Source of the DNA: Lates calcarifer
Lineage: Eukaryota; Chordata; Actinopteri; Centropomidae
NCBI RefSeq assembly: GCF_001640805.2
Contig: NC_066835.1
Coordinates: forward strand, 21,520,182 to 21,584,181
DNA length: 64,000 bases
Reading direction: 5' to 3'
Under the pieces are notes generated by a model. The model was not told the DNA's origin. It did no database searches and saw only the letters and a program-made list of their open reading frames with translations. Below are positions 1-9,829 of the stretch, piece by piece. Numbering within the stretch: position 1 is the first letter of the stretch; the number at the start of each line of letters is the position of its first letter. A program made the position numbers and the translations under genes.

Positions 1-2189
1 CAAGGTGTGAATCACCTGCAGAAGGAAAATACGCTTCCAGCTTCATGGAAAAAGGACAGCACAACTCAAGATGGCAAAGCAGGTTCTGTAACCTCTGACT
101 TTCAAGAAGTGGAAAATTTAAGTTTCACAATTAGTTTAAAAGACAACTGAGGTAGGTGATAACGAACCCTATACAGACTTAAACCCCTTTAACAGAAACA
201 AAGCATGACCATGAGTGCCATCACACATAGCATTACACAAGCTGAACCAGAAACAAGTTAAAACAACCACAGTAATGGAGGGACAACACCAGTGCTTTCT
301 CACGGCTATGCAAACATTTTCAGTTTAATTTGGTTGAAGCTTGAGTTCACCAAAATCACACAATGTAATTTCTCACTTAGCCCAAATGATACCCAGCCTT
401 ACAAAGAAACGTCTTCCACCACATAAATACAACAGATATGACTGAAATTTTGTTTGCAAATCTCAAATCTCTCAAATGCCACCCCAGATTGTTATCAAGG
501 TTTAGCTAAATATGATTCCAAATAAAGTCATGCACCACTACTCACAGAAAGATATGACGACACCTGATCTGTTAGTATGTCCAGTAATGTGAATTAAAAA
601 GAAAAATCATCAGCTATTGCATCCGTGATGTCCTGGCCATAATTCTTGTCTGCCTGCAGACGAGGAAATTATGGTCAGATGAGTGAGTACCAGCACTTTA
701 CCACACCTACAACAGTGACGTGTGATGTACGACGTACAAAACCATGCAGCTGTATTTCAAAGGCATTAGGAAGCCCTATCACACTCTCTCAGCCACAAAT
801 TCATACAACACTGGTCATGTGTCTCTAATCTGAAGGCCTCATTTGTAACCTGTACTTCTCTACATGGCCAGGACACCACATAAAACAGGATGCAGATCAA
901 ACTTGTATAGTGGAATTAGCCTGGACTCAGGACTCTAGGTGCTGTTTACAATGCTGAACAAAAACACTCAGGCCTTTGTGGAAACAGTACGACTGTTCAT
1001 TATATGAGTCAGCATCTCCTGTGAGTGACACCAGACAGGCTTTGAAATACATATGACCAAATGAGTTAGGAAGTTACAGTCTTTGAATGCGTATGTTCAC
1101 ATCATGTGCTGTTCAAATGATTCACGTGCTTGTGAGTTTTGTCTGACACTACACTTAGTAAACAGCACACATGTTTGCAGATGTGAACAAGGGCATGGCT
1201 GATGGTACTGTGATACGTAAACAGGACGTGATGGTAAGAAAGCAGATTCCTCTAATTAAGAAAGGATGTGAAAATGGGAAGTCCCCCTTATATGTCATAG
1301 CATCTCTGAAGACTGCTGAATCATCAGGAAATTTTCAACAGCTTCTTTAGTCACATGTAGTAGCAGCTTTATGAAGCCAAAGCATCACCAAACAAAGCTC
1401 ATTCTCTTCAATTTTTTATCTTAAAAATGACAGGTAGGTAAATATCTCATACTGCATTTCAGAGTTTGGGTGTGCAGACCTGAGGCAACAAATCATAAAA
1501 ACCTTTATATATATCCACCAAACTGAATGTTTCACATTTCACAGAGGTGTCATCTGTGGATTTATTGCCTTTGTAAACTGACAAACAGCTAGCAGGCCAA
1601 GGCACAAAAAGAGTGAAGACTGCTATTTGCTGTATGTGGCTAAAGTTAATTTAAAAATAGTTTATTTGGTGGAGTCTCTCCACCCTTTAAATGGATGTTC
1701 ACTTGGCTTGGAACCAGGTGAGCTAAATGTGATTAATAGCATCTAAAAAACATTAGAACTCAAGTCCACAAGAAGAGGTCCATGTAGGACACTTCTCTTT
1801 TTGGATTCAGGAATTTTTGGACCTGTGAAAACCTATGTTATTATAAAGAATTTGTGGTCTTTTTAATGTTTACAATGCTTAAAGTGACCAATGGATATTT
1901 TCTATTCCTTGAGCCTGAGTCACTATGCCGCTGACACACCTGAATTAGTGACCTTAACATTTTCCGGTGATGAAACCGAGCTCTTATGGTATGAAAATAC
2001 AGCTGAATGACCAAGTATAAAAGGGATTTGCTAAGGAGAGATACATGGCAGCCAAATGCTGTAGTCAAGATAAACAAGTACTGCTTATAAAAATTAGTCA
2101 CAGCAAGGAGATGACAGTTTGTTTTAATTCACGAAACCTGAAAATGTTGTGAGCAAGCAGAGTCATGTATACATATTGATGTCTTATTA

Positions 2190-2192
<3 letters not shown>

Positions 2193-2228
<36 letters not shown>
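2193..2228. repeat. (TG)n microsatellite
   Basis: Uninterrupted TG dinucleotide run of about 18 units. The threonine-histidine peptides read from it on the minus strand are artefacts of the repeat. Confidence 0.95.
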
Positions 2229-2232
<4 letters not shown>

Positions 2233-2435
2233 GTGGGCACCTTTGTTTCGACATTTCTGCAAGTCCAATCCAAGACCGAGCCCAAGACCAAGAATTAGAG
2301 TCACTATTGATACAGCCAATACACCTATCTGTGACAAACACACACACAAGACACAAAAATAGATTTCCTTAGACTCCGTCTTGACACATGTAATATGAAA
2401 TGCCAACAACTTTTGATAAAAAAATCAAAACAAAA

Positions 2436-2442
2436 CGCGCGC

Positions 2443-2475
<33 letters not shown>
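2436..2475. repeat. (CA)n microsatellite
   Basis: CA dinucleotide run with a CG-rich imperfect left edge (cgcgcgcacacgcac), lying 210 bp from the TG run in complementary orientation. Confidence 0.95.
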
Positions 2476-2479
<4 letters not shown>

Positions 2480-3988
2480 TTTCTCTTTAACACACAACAG
2501 TCTGCTACACAGATAAACACAACTAAAGGGGGAGAGAGGTCAGTTGTAAATCTGTACCTCAAAGTCAAAGACTTTATAACTTACAGAACAGACATGTTAT
2601 TATGTAACAGACATAACTGTGAAACTGGAATACAAAGCAGCATGTGACATACCTTTCACATTCCTGTGCAGTTACAACATGTCACTACTAGTTTACTGTT
2701 TCTGTGATACTCTTTTAGAGACACGTGCAGATGATCTTAGAGAAGCTGCAGTGGAATTAATTTTACACTGGTCCTGGACTCTGGGAGGTTTAGCTTTAGG
2801 AACTTGCATTAGCAAAATAAGCGTCATCAAATCTTTATTATCTAAGAAGGTTGTTTTCACAACTATCTGAAATCTGGGGGAACAATGGCCCAATAATCTC
2901 TTGATAATTGATAACAACTGTATCAAGTTACAACATCAGTGAAATCATCCATCAATTCCTGGGAAACTCAAACTCTGAAAACAAACAAAAACTGTAAGAT
3001 GGACTGCAGATGTGCATGATGGGATGAGCGGAACAGCAGTGAATACTCTGACCTGGTTCACTCGTAATTGTCTGTGATTTATTACTGTGTACATTAGTGG
3101 AACTCATTTAAATAGTGTAGATTCGTTGTAATCAGCGTGCCAGGGTTTGAGGTTTGTCTCATATGCCCCCATGATACCACTTTCTGCATTATAAAGTAAT
3201 ATTCAACATCCACATGTAAAGGTGGAAGCGGGAGCTCCTGAAAAAAGAGCAGTGCTCTTTCAGCCATACCCCCAAGTCTAGCAACTATACCCATCAATTC
3301 AGAACCAAAATCAGTACTTACTATGATTTTCTTCCTTTTCTGCGACTCCTTCAACCAACCCATGGCTACCATGAATGTGCCGGTCTCACACTCTCACAAC
3401 ACATACACAGAAAGACAGGGAGGAATATATCATAGCAGTGACCTCTGGACCAGGTGTGAGCAATAGATAAGTAACTAATTGCCAGAAAGAGGAGATAACT
3501 CAACGTTTCTGTGTTTTCAGTCTGTCAAACCACAGATAATGATCCTTTTAACACCTTTGAAGTCCTGAATCTCACCTGATACACGTGAAATGAAAAGGTA
3601 GCAATGTGTGGATAAGGATTAACTACTATCTGGAGTACACTAAACAGACATACTGAGATTCAAGATGCCAAAGTGTGAATACCAATAACAGATGATAACT
3701 TGGAAATATTCATTTGTTTATTTGATAAGTACTAAGATAAGCTGCAGGTGTAGCCAGTAATGGACTATTAATAATGGTAAGATGATTGAAATACTGACTC
3801 ATACATTCCTGATAACTGGGGATTTTCTGTATCAAGGCGGATCAGATGGGACTGTACAAGTTATTTCAGAGTATCATCAGCAACCTTGAGCTTGGAACTA
3901 TGACAATAGTGTCACTTGATAAGATCTGATTACGTTGCGAATTATGAAAAATCAGGACCTTTGTACTGAAAGACTTCCTTTAGCTGTC

Positions 3989-3996
3989 ACTGCAAT
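3989..3996. repeat. Left 8-bp target-site duplication of hAT element
   Basis: The octamer actgcaat directly precedes the left terminal repeat of the transposon and is repeated exactly after the right terminal repeat (5,697-5,704). Eight-base duplications are the signature of hAT insertion. Confidence 0.93.
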
Positions 3997-4198
3997 TAGA
4001 GGTCGACCGATTAATCGGTTTGGGCGATTAATCAGCGCCGATGCGACGTTTTACAAACTATCGGAATCGGCGGAACTTGGCTCCGATAGTGGCCGATGGC
4101 TGCAGTCTTTTTCCACAGCGACATAAACAAAAACTCCCTGTCGCTCTGATCACTGAGGGGCGGGGCGGCTCTTCACACAGAGAGAGCATGGGGGCGGG

Positions 4199-4202
4199 GG
4201 GG

Positions 4203-4233
<31 letters not shown>
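4199..4233. repeat. (GA)n microsatellite inside the hAT element
   Basis: GA-rich run following a poly-G stretch, within the left part of the transposon. Confidence 0.9.
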
Positions 4234-4490
4234 CACGGGAGAGAGCACGGGAGACGTGTTAATTTAGAACTCCGCTGGTGCGCGGGCGCCCCACGTGATA
4301 ATTCCGTGATTCATTATTCATTACATTTTGTGATAAAAACGTGGAAATTATGTTAGCGGACTTCCATATTGAAGCTTGATGTAAACAATGACAACTTCTG
4401 GTCGGTCTTTCGACCAATGAGATGCTCCATTTTCTTCTTCTTTTGTTTTTATACTCATATAACTAACCAACACACAGCATCATCCAAGCT

Positions 4491-5361
4491 GTTCAGACTC
4501 GCTGGAACTCAACATTACACATGTTGCAGAGGATGCTTGAGCAGCGGCATGCACTAAATGTGTATGCAAGTGACCATGGCCACATCAGCTGTCCATCTGC
4601 TGCACAGTGGGATATCGTATCAAACCTGATTGAGACACTGGAACCACTTGAGGAAGTCACACTGGAAATGAGCCACTCAGAGTCTTCTGCCTCATGCATA
4701 ATCCCCAGTGTATCTGTTCTGAAAATGATGCTGCAACATGAGTGTCCATCTTCAGCAGGCATCAAAACCTTGTGGACGAGCATGCTTGACAGCCTGACAA
4801 GACAATTCTCCAGGGCAGAGGACACAAAGTGTTTGGTGTTGGCAACTGTCCTTGATCCCCGTTACAAGGACAAGGCCTTCACTTCAGCAGAGACAGTAGA
4901 GAAAGCAAAAGACTGGCTGAAAGAAGAAGCTGCACATGACACTCCAAAAACAGTGGAAGAGACTGGTGAAGCAGAGGCTGCAGCAAAAAGACAGCATCCA
5001 GACTGATCCCCCTCCAACTCTTGTGGACAGTCTGTATGCTTAACTTCTTGGAACAGCTCACCACACAGATGCAGCCCAGTCCAGCTTCAACACTGAGCTG
5101 GAGTGTTACCTGAAATTGCCAGTGGTTGAGAGGAGTAGCCAGCCTTTGGAGAGGTGGAAGAAGAATGAGGAGAAATTTCAAAGACTTGCTGTGCTGGCCA
5201 GAAAATATCTCTGTCCGCCACCCTCCACCGTCCCGAGTGAGCGAGTGTTCAGCGAGATGGGGATCCTGTACGACAAGCAGAGGTGCCGCCTTTCTGGAGA
5301 GAATGCAGACAAGCTCTGTTTCCTCCATAACAACATCAGGTTTCTCAACTGGGATTACTGA
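4491..5361 (+). pseudogene. hAT transposase remnant (frame-shifted, N-terminally deleted)
   Basis: The first open piece runs from a codon at 4,491 to a stop at 5,004. It starts with the VQTRWNST segment typical of hAT transposases and continues with QWDIVSNLIETLEPLEEVT and VLATVLDPRYKDKAF. The second piece (about 5,100-5,361) lies one frame over. It holds the C-terminal dimerisation region, with PPSTVPSERVFSEMG and RLSGENADKLCFLHNNI followed by a stop. The stop and frame change around 5,004-5,100, plus loss of everything upstream of 4,491, make an active enzyme unlikely. Similar hAT proteins are usually 550-700 residues; only about 260 are left here. Confidence 0.9.
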
Positions 5362-5696
5362 CTTTGAGGGAAAGAAATAGTTCCCACTCCCACTTATTAA
5401 TCACTTTGATGATTCAGTTCAGTTCGAGATTTATATATTCAATTAGTTGTTTACTTTGAGACTGATGTTCAGTTTATTTATTTAGGTATTTATTACTTTC
5501 ATGTCCATTTCCACGATTATATATTTATTTTGTTATTTATTACTTTTGACTGTTCAATTAAACAATTAATAATAAAGTGAGATTGTTCATTGCCAACAGT
5601 GTTGATATCGGCCGATTAATCGGCTATCCGCTTTTTCCTGCTTCAAACTGTCGTTATTATATCGGCCTTTAAAAATCCACTATCGGTCGACCTCTA

Positions 5697-5704
5697 ACTG
5701 CAAT
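5697..5704. repeat. Right 8-bp target-site duplication of hAT element
   Basis: Second copy of actgcaat, identical to 3,989-3,996. Confidence 0.93.
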
Positions 5705-7180
5705 GATGTGATGTGGAGCAATATAAAGCACATAGCTCCCAGCTGGTCATGTTAGCTTACATTGGGGCTAAGATAGCCTAGTTATTTTTTTGGTTGTTTT
5801 TGTTAGGTTACTGTAGCTGTCTCGTCTTCACAGTTGACACCTGAAACTAACTAGCCAACAAGCTCATTCAGCCAGGACAATCATGTTTACAAGTCAACGT
5901 ACAGCTTTTAACTTTTAAACCTGAGGGTCTCCACACCCTCAGTGGATCAGCCTATATCCATAAGCAACTAAACAACAAAATATTCCCATTTTACATTTCA
6001 TTTAATTGGAGACAAGCAAGGGTTAAACTGAGCCACTGGAGCTCGGTCTCTAGTGGCTCAGCAGTGGGTGGTTGTATTATTGTCTTTTGGAGAAGTTAGA
6101 AGAGATTTAGGAAATGTGTTTATTTAAAAAATCATTTCCAAAATGTCATAGGTCATCTAAAGTCAACAGTAATGTCTCTGGACAATCCACATCCACAGCA
6201 CACAACGTCTACAGTTTTCATTTTCTTTAGTGAAGAAATAGTTGCTATGAAAACTGTCCACAGTGTGGTCGGTGACAACCAACTACGCAGACCAAACCTC
6301 CAATCTTACTGGACTGGCACCCCACCCTCTCCACCCCATGCCTCAAATAGAATAAATCTTCACTGATATTTCTTTCCCACGAGCCACTTATTGCTGTTTG
6401 GGAAACACTTGAGGCTGTGTTTGTTGGTTATTGTCACTACAACAGAGCAGCCTGCCTTCTTCAAAATTATAACACAATTTTTGAATAAAACAGAGAGGAT
6501 AGTAGGTGGGTTAGAGTGGTTGAATTGATCAGAGATAAACATATATGCAAAATGTGAAAAAGGGGGTTTTAATGGGTCACCAGCCAAAATGTTTGGGAAC
6601 AGCTGTAAAGGGTGCAAAATATAGTTTATTTGTTAAAAATTTCCCAAATTGTTGTTGCATTTTTGCTCATGTTAATTTGATCTGAATTTGATGCAGGCCT
6701 GTTTTGACCATTTTGGAGCCCCATACATTGGCATCTGCAAGGGGATTATTCAGGCGACCGGTCAGATGGCAAGTAAATAACTAGTTTTTTAAGTTTCACT
6801 GAACTTCATATTAAATGCACTGTTGTCCCTGTTTTGAGTGTCCTGGCCAAGGGAAAGCATGAAATGAGTTTGTATCAGGGCCTTAGCTGAGGCAAAGTCT
6901 TAACTGAAGTCCAGAAGCATTAGTTAGGAGGTTTTATTTTATAGCTGTACACTTGTTCTTTTTCCAAGGAAAAATTGAGTTCCACATGTAATTTTCCTGC
7001 ATTCTGGTGAATTTTTGATGCGTATGAATCCCAGTGTAAACTCCCAACAGCAAATCGACTTTTGGGGCAAATAGTTTAAAATATTCTGGAACAAAAAGTT
7101 TAATTTTCTAAAGCTGGGTAGCTTGTTAGCTCGTTTGGCATTGATCAACTATGATATTACCAATAGCTACTTATCTATAA
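5705..7180. other. Non-coding segment left of the 7.2-kb promoter block
   Basis: No convincing exon was seen. From about 6,870 onward the sequence resembles 21,920-22,400 in blocks, suggesting an old duplication or a shared dispersed repeat. Confidence 0.5.
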
Positions 7181-7409
7181 AACTAATACAGCCGCGTCAA
7201 CTCTCTTCTGAGTTCATTTTACCGTAGAGCAACAACTTTAGTCCTGTTAACTTGCTAGCTATCCCTGACCCACAGGAACAACACCCGCTTTGTATTACGG
7301 GACCTTCTGAGTTATAAATTAACTGCTAGCAAGCCTAGCTAACTTGCTAGCTAACATTAGACAGCTAATTAGCTAGCTAGCTAGCTTGATAACGTTTAGC
7401 TGATACAAA

Positions 7410-7473
7410 ATGTCCCTCGGCGGCGCTGCTTTCCTACAGGCTGTGAATGGACCGGTTATGATATGTGAACACG
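7410..7473 (+). CDS. Exon 1 of a candidate 47-residue microprotein gene
   Basis: The ATG sits in a good initiation context (acaaaATGtcc). The exon encodes 21 residues beginning MSLGGAAFLQ and ends after the first base of a codon at a GTAAAT donor. I do not recognise the protein. It joins in phase to the exon at 9,578. The exon lies in CpG-bearing promoter-like DNA, as expected for a first exon. It could instead be the first exon of a longer gene whose middle exons I missed, or a chance open frame. Confidence 0.4.
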
Positions 7474-7566
7474 GTAAATGTGTAATGTTAATATGTACTG
7501 ATGGTGGCCATATTTCGGTTTTCAAAAAAGAGGAAACTTGTTAGTAGCAACTAAAATGTTACTCAC

Positions 7567-7640
7567 CGCTAGTCGGCTCTCGTTGTTGTCCCTCCAACTA
7601 CCAGATGTGACAACCGAGGGTATGCGCTAACGTTAGCCTC
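7567..7640 (-). other. Candidate minus-strand 5' untranslated first exon
   Basis: Read on the minus strand, a TATAAA-like box (around 7,662-7,668) is followed by GC-richer sequence without an ATG, which ends at 7,567 in an ideal donor, G|gtgagt. This looks like a non-coding first exon of a transcript running leftward. The upstream edge is a guess, and no convincing downstream coding exon was found between here and position 1. Confidence 0.3.
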
Positions 7641-8499
7641 ACAAATGCGTCGGCGCGAGGCTTTATAAGGATGTCAAAACACTTTCATTCACAAAATAAA
7701 ATCATGTTCATTCACACACACACATACACACATATAATGTGGTTTGGATGAAGAATTGTCCGCCACGTCTGAAAAAAGAGAAGTGTTTCTAAGTTTGCTG
7801 AAAGGCTGGTTATTTAAAGATCATTTAAAAACAAACGTTGTGTCTCGAGGTCAGTGGACCATTGCATTTCTGGGAAATAAACATTTACTCCTTTCATCTT
7901 TTTGCTGTTTTATCGTGCTCTCTATCTTTATTTTTGTTGTGGGCTTGCTTTACTCCATAAACTATTAAAAAAATATATGTGGCCTAAACTCATATTTTAC
8001 TCTAAATGTGGTCTGACCCTCAGTCTCTTTTGGCAAAGTGGTACATATGCTAATAAGCTTGTTATCATTTATTTCCCGTTGTTTCAGGTGCTTTACTCAG
8101 AAAATAGTATTCCCATCAGGACTTACAGTACTTTGGCCTAAATCAGTCAGAGGATTTAAATGCTGACAGCAAGTAATTCCACATGAATAGAGGCATGTGT
8201 GTGTGTTCAGTCACAGCTAGGCACCTAGAGCAGGATCTGTCTTATTCACCAAGTGCCAATAATTACCTTTGATTCCCAGGAACAGGCATGTTAAAAGGAA
8301 AACTGCCACAGTTCTCAGAAAAAGGACCAAAGAGCACATCTTAAGATGCAGATGTACAATTCATCACTGCACTCACTGCTAGTCAAAGCCACATTGCAAG
8401 GCTATTCAGACTATTTGGACTCGCTGGGGTCTCGGATATTGTCTTTGAATATTTTACTGAAATTACAGCAGATTTAGAGCATGTGTGCATGTTTGGTTT

Positions 8500-8575
8500 G
8501 GGCAGATTGCAAAACTGAATTGGCCTATGTGATAAATAAAGTTGTATGAATCTGAATCTGAATCAAAAACAACTG
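8500..8575 (+). repeat. LINE-type 3' tail
   Basis: The run gataaataaagttgtatga followed by short repeats of gaatct has the look of a CR1/L2-type retrotransposon 3' end, where the tail is a tandem of a short unit. The rest of the element is not evident. Family assignment is from general knowledge. Confidence 0.45.
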
Positions 8576-9577
8576 GACGGACTGAATGAAAGGATGAATG
8601 AACAGACTGAAACTTAAAACCTCAACAGAAAACATGCAGTTTAAAACATGATCATCAGGTTTCAGCCCCTGTGATGCCTCACCTACAAACTAAGTTGCCA
8701 AGAAGGGATTATGTAAAATGGTGTAGGTATCTGATTAATAAAGCATTTGGTGCCACTGTTCAAACCATGGCCATGACAGACTGGGTCCTGTTATACAATC
8801 GGTGATGCTGCAGAAATTCACAAAGAAAATCAGGAGGAATGCACAAACTAGGTTTATGTGCTAATAACAGGCAGGATTCATCCTCGCTTTGCTTTAGCTA
8901 AATTAATGTATGACGTATGATTACAAGGTACGAGGTAGAGTCCTTTCTTTCATCACTTACAGCAGAAATCATTCTCAGGGGGCAATATTGCTTTCGTACA
9001 TTGGTTGTCAGAACACTGTGTGGTTTACCACAAACAAAGTACTTGCGTAAAATGGGACCGATTACTTTTTCTGACCAAGGCTTAGTCCACAAACACAAAT
9101 TGGCTCTCTGGATTGAAGTCATCTGTTCTGCATTTCACTGATTTTCATACTTTTCAAAGAATCAGTTTCTTATTCAGTGTTCACCAGTGGTGGAGGCCTG
9201 CCTTATGATTTCTGTCACTGTGAGGTGTCAGGTGAAATATAGACCGGCAGTGTGACCACTCCAGCTAACACTTGATGTTGTGCATTGTGACATCAGGTGC
9301 AAGAAACCTGCATCATGAGTGTCCTCATAAACAGCTCTTGTGCAGACTTTCCTTCCTTTAGTAAGGATGACTGGATGTACAAAGCACCCGATTCTGACGC
9401 TGGAGACCATTGGTTCTATCCCGTTTCCTAGCAACAGTCCAGTTCAACTGATTTATATGAGGTCATGTCTGTCTACTTTTTTTGTTTAGTTTTTTTATTT
9501 ATAGGTTGGTCTTGTCAAATGTTTGTTTTTCCATCGATGAGAAAAACAGATCTAATGTGTTGTAATGTGTGTTTCAG

Positions 9578-9657
9578 CTCTACTGTCTGACTGTGAATTG
9601 GAAGAGGTTATGCAGAAGGCTCTGGCTCAGGCTGCACATAAAAAGTTTGCCACTTAA
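9578..9657 (+). CDS. Exon 2 (terminal) of the candidate microprotein gene
   Basis: The exon is preceded by a good acceptor (gtgtgtttcag). With the G carried over from 7,473 it reads A-LLSDCELEEVMQKALAQ, then AAHKKFAT and a TAA stop at 9,655-9,657. The total is 47 residues. The part encoded here is acidic-then-basic and likely helical, with no signal peptide or membrane segment. An AATAAA signal follows 163 bp after the stop, supporting a real 3' end. No family was recognised, so no function is proposed. Confidence 0.42.
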
Positions 9658-9819
9658 ACGTCACTTCAATTCATGTGGAGCTGAGAGACATGAGAGATTA
9701 GGTCCCCAGAGCCATGAGGATTGGCTGAACTGTAGGCAAAATCCTTAATCTGTATGTTGCATATTTGCCTGAAGATGTTTCAACATGACCTGTTGATTAT
9801 ACTGCAAGTTAATGCACAC

Positions 9820-9825
9820 AATAAA
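9820..9825 (+). terminator. AATAAA poly(A) signal of the candidate microprotein gene
   Basis: Canonical hexamer 163 bp after the TAA stop, followed by a T-rich stretch (gctttttatag). Confidence 0.45.
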
Positions 9826-9829
9826 CCAT

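Larger units (their letters stand above)
1..3988. other. Non-coding leftmost segment
   Basis: AT-rich sequence with no recognisable exon. It holds two long dinucleotide microsatellites and a few short open frames without coding character. One minus-strand stretch (3,094-3,372) could be read as two short exons around an 84-bp GT-AG intron, but I see no family similarity; it is discussed under findings. Confidence 0.6.
3997..5696 (+). mobile_element. hAT-superfamily DNA transposon, decayed copy
   Basis: The 1.7-kb element begins with tagaggtcgaccgat and ends with its exact reverse complement, giving 15-bp perfect terminal inverted repeats. Both ends also carry a subterminal palindrome (cgattaatcgg), near 4,010 and 5,615. 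It is flanked by a perfect 8-bp duplication. The interior encodes the central and C-terminal parts of an hAT transposase in two frames. The N-terminal part (zinc finger and first catalytic region) is missing; the sequence changes character just before 4,491, so this is probably an internally deleted, non-autonomous copy. The clean ends suggest a fairly recent insertion. Confidence 0.93.
7180..7680. promoter_or_regulatory. Candidate bidirectional promoter block
   Basis: This block is richer in CpG than its surroundings. It has a cluster of gctagc palindromes (7,250-7,385), a perfect 12-bp palindrome GCTAACGTTAGC at 7,626-7,637, and a TTTATAAG box at 7,662-7,669. On the plus strand it precedes an ATG with adenine at -3 (7,410) and a splice donor at 7,474. 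On the minus strand a strong donor (gtgagt, read from 7,566 down) lies about 100 bases downstream of the TATA-like box. Promoter function is inferred; no transcript data were available. Confidence 0.45.
6870..7740. repeat. Diverged duplicated segment, copy 1 (partner at 21,915-22,400)
   Basis: Blocks in the same order and orientation match the segment at 21.9-22.4 kb. Examples are aatcgacttttggggcaaat at about 7,055 against aatcgacttttaggacaaat at about 22,067, and gttagcctcacaaatgcgtc at about 7,632 against a diverged counterpart near 22,340. Both end in a ttcattcacacacacac run. Copy 1 is longer and contains the candidate microprotein exon; copy 2 does not. Confidence 0.65.

Noticed and set aside
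2098..2409. Minus-strand open frames with threonine-histidine runs
   Set aside because: They are translations of the TG microsatellite.
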